A DNA stretch of 5,941 bases from JAGNNV01 sp039932395 (lineage in GTDB: Bacteria > Acidobacteriota > Vicinamibacteria > Fen-336 > JAGNNV01). The DNA is taken from positions 1-5,941 of the forward strand of contig JBDTQB010000298.1 in the NCBI GenBank assembly GCA_039932395.1, written 5' to 3'. The notes under the pieces were generated by a model. The model was not told the origin of the DNA. It saw only the letters and a program-made list of their open reading frames with translations, and did no database searches. Below, one piece after another: positions 4,032-5,941 of the stretch; within the stretch, counting starts at the first letter, position 1, and every line of letters starts with the position of its first letter. A program made the translations under genes and the position numbers.

Positions 4032-5941
4032 ATGCAGGAATTGATTTCGAACATAAGACTTGCCCTGCGCCAACTGGCGAGGGCGCCGGGCTTCGCCGCC
4101 GCCTCGTCGGCCGTGCTGGCGCTTGGCATCGGCCTGAACGCCGCGATGCTGGGACTCACCTACACCATGGTCTTCGCCGAAAGGCCGTTCGAGCGTCCCG
4201 CGGAAATCGTGCAGCTTTTTTCGCACAACTCCACGGAACCCGACTCATACCGCGCCTTCTCGTATCCGGCCTGGCAGGAGATCTCGAAATCGGCCGTCCT
4301 GGACGGCGTGCTGGCGCATCGCACGCGTCCGGTGGGGCTGCGGGAGGCGAACCAGGAAGGCGCGTCCCGGCGGACACTCGCGGATTTCGTGAGCCCGAAC
4401 TACTTCAGCGTCCTGGGCGTGAAACTCGCTCAGGGTCGCGCGTTCACTGAAGAGGAGGGGCGTACTGGGAGTCCGATTCCAGTCGCGATCCTGAGTCACA
4501 AACTGTGGCTCAAGCTTGGAGCGGATCCCGCTCTGGTCGGCGGCACGATACGAGTCAGCGAGCGCCCCTTCACGGTCATCGGAGTCGCTCCCCGAGGTTT
4601 CACGGGTACGAGCACGATGATCGGCCCGGAGGTCTTTCTTCCTCTCGGATGGATCGATTCCGTCGCCACTTCGCTCTCGCGCGCTTCCGTGAACAGCCTC
4701 GAACGAGCCGACGCGTTTGATCTGTTCCTCGTTGGCCGGCTCCGAAAGGATTCCAGCATCGAGAGCACGAACCAGGCGCTGGCGCTCACAAGTGCTTCGG
4801 TGCAGCGTGCGCTTCCTGTTGAGTATCGTAGTCAGGCGTTGTCCGTGGGGCCTCTGCCGCGGTTCTTCTCGAGCGTGGATCCTGGACAGGAGCGCGCGCT
4901 GACTCCTTTTTCCGCAGCTCTCATGGGCATGACCGGGTCGGTCCTTCTGATCGTCTGTCTCAATCTGGCGTCGATGTTCCTGGCACGCGGACAGGCCCGG
5001 CGTCGCGAGTTCGCGGTTCGCCTTGCCTTAGGCGGTGGACGCGGCCGCATCGTCAGGCAGTTGCTGACCGAAGGACTCGTGCTCTCGGCCATCGGGGGAG
5101 TTCTCGGCGCCGTCCTCGGCGTGTTGAGCATCGACGCAATCATGGGGGCGCTTTTCGAGCGCTTGCCGATCACCCTGGCGGTCGACACATCGATGACCGC
5201 CTTGATCGCGGGCCCGACCGCGCTCTTCACTCTGGTGGCGACGCTGATGTTCGCCTTCGGCCCCGCGTTGCGGCATACGGGCGGAGACGTCATTGCCGAA
5301 CTGAAGCAGCAGGGCGGGGAAGGGAGCGAACGCCGCAGGCGTTTTCTGCCTCGTCATCCCCTGGTGTCGCTTCAGATCGCCCTTTCCGTCAGCCTCCTGA
5401 TCTGCGCCGGACTCTTTGTTCAGATGGCGCGCCAGGCTTCCCTCGAAAACACGACCTTCAATGCGGACGACACGGTTCTCGCCGAAGTGGACGCGGGGCT
5501 TGCCGGATACCGCGAGGCGGAGGGCCTCGGTCTCTACGCCTCGATCGAGAACCGCCTTCGATCACTGCCGGGCACGAAGTCCGCGAGCGTTGCCGTCACT
5601 GTTCCGTTTGGAATCTCAGGCGTCGGAAAGCGCGTCCGTCGCGCGGGTGTCGCGAGCGGTCTTGACGATCGGCGACTTTCCCTGGCTGAGGGCCAGGCGT
5701 TCAGTGCCGACATGAACGCGGTGGGCGCGGCCTATTTCGACACGCTCGGCCTTCGCTTGTCTCGTGGTCGTGCTTTCACGGACGCGGAGGCGCAGCGGAC
5801 CGGTTCGAAGAGAGTTGCGATCGTCGATGAAGTGCTCGCGAAGTCGCTGTGGCCCGACGGAGACGCCGTTGGCCGAACAATCGAGTTCGCCCCCACCGAC
5901 GCGACGGATGAGGCCGCGGTGCCCATCGAGGTGATAGGGAT
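4032..5941 (+). CDS. ADOP-family (MacB/FtsX-like) permease, 3' end cut by window edge
   Basis: A second inner-membrane permease of the same family as the one ending at 2274. The frame is open from ATG 4032 to the window edge, giving 636 residues without a stop. The opening MQELISNIRLALRQLARAPGF, followed by a helix at about 22-47 (VLALGIGLNAAMLG), is the standard ADOP start. Then come the first periplasmic core domain, about 52-290 (VSPNYFSVLGVKLAQGRAF; GTIRVSERPFTVIGVAPRGF), and the first FtsX domain, about 296-415, with RRREFAVRLALGGGRGRIVR. A helix follows at about 443-468, then the second core domain from about 470 (AYFDTLGLRLSRGRAF). The second FtsX domain, roughly the last 150-200 residues, lies outside the window. 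No ATPase gene is adjacent; energy source and substrate are unknown. The start is fixed by a preceding in-frame stop and GGGGGA. Confidence 0.92.
   Translation, partial: MQELISNIRLALRQLARAPGFAAASSAVLALGIGLNAAMLGLTYTMVFAERPFERPAEIVQLFSHNSTEPDSYRAFSYPAWQEISKSAVLDGVLAHRTRPVGLREANQEGASRRTLADFVSPNYFSVLGVKLAQGRAFTEEEGRTGSPIPVAILSHKLWLKLGADPALVGGTIRVSERPFTVIGVAPRGFTGTSTMIGPEVFLPLGWIDSVATSLSRASVNSLERADAFDLFLVGRLRKDSSIESTNQALALTSASVQRALPVEYRSQALSVGPLPRFFSSVDPGQERALTPFSAALMGMTGSVLLIVCLNLASMFLARGQARRREFAVRLALGGGRGRIVRQLLTEGLVLSAIGGVLGAVLGVLSIDAIMGALFERLPITLAVDTSMTALIAGPTALFTLVATLMFAFGPALRHTGGDVIAELKQQGGEGSERRRRFLPRHPLVSLQIALSVSLLICAGLFVQMARQASLENTTFNADDTVLAEVDAGLAGYREAEGLGLYASIENRLRSLPGTKSASVAVTVPFGISGVGKRVRRAGVASGLDDRRLSLAEGQAFSADMNAVGAAYFDTLGLRLSRGRAFTDAEAQRTGSKRVAIVDEVLAKSLWPDGDAVGRTIEFAPTDATDEAAVPIEVIG

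Noticed and set aside
4028..4450. + strand frame of 140 residues beginning MNAGIDFEHK
   Set aside because: GTG-started out-of-frame reading of the second permease; the permease frame has the proper start, Shine-Dalgarno and family sequence.
1..5941. CRISPR array, tRNA or rRNA genes, riboswitch
   Set aside because: No regularly spaced repeats, cloverleaf-like segments or known conserved RNA motifs were seen on either strand.

Overview
The window is GC-rich and is most likely from an Acidobacteriota chromosome. Its two large genes both look like ADOP proteins (acidobacterial duplicated orphan permeases): MacB/FtsX-type permeases with two periplasmic core domains and two FtsX domains in one chain, and no ATPase beside them. 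The lineage is inferred from that family and the base composition; no RNA or marker gene is present to confirm it.

Layout: (1) 1-2274, + strand, the first ADOP permease, cut at its 5' end by the window edge. (2) 2275-2418, a short intergenic stretch with a 14-bp tandem repeat and an operator-promoter. (3) 2419-2991, + strand, a higB-higA toxin-antitoxin operon in which the toxin is of the PF05015 (RelE-like, Proteus HigB) type. (4) 2992-3104, a 113-bp convergent gap with no convincing terminator. (5) 3105-3792, - strand, a second higB-higA operon from different families (PF09907-type toxin, COG5499-type antitoxin). (6) 3793-4031, a two-way regulatory region holding the second operon's operator and promoter and, on the other side, a near-perfect 23-bp palindrome before the next gene. 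(7) 4032-5941, + strand, a second ADOP permease, open at the 3' window edge. No gene-free stretch exceeds 300 bases.

The two permeases point the same way and are probably neighbours in a tandem ADOP array of the kind common in this phylum. The two toxin-antitoxin modules sit tail to tail between them and have no evident mechanistic link to the permeases. Although the modules are unrelated in protein family, they share a design. The toxin gene comes first. A palindrome of 6-bp core arms and a 5-bp centre lies in the -35/-10 spacer. The predicted transcription start falls on or beside a GTG start codon, suggesting a leaderless toxin mRNA. The toxin's TGA stop overlaps the antitoxin's Shine-Dalgarno sequence.

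I do not see a clearly undescribed system. The points most worth checking are this doubled, convergent, design-matched HigBA pair, a His-to-Gln change in a conserved motif of the second toxin, and the palindrome before the second permease.
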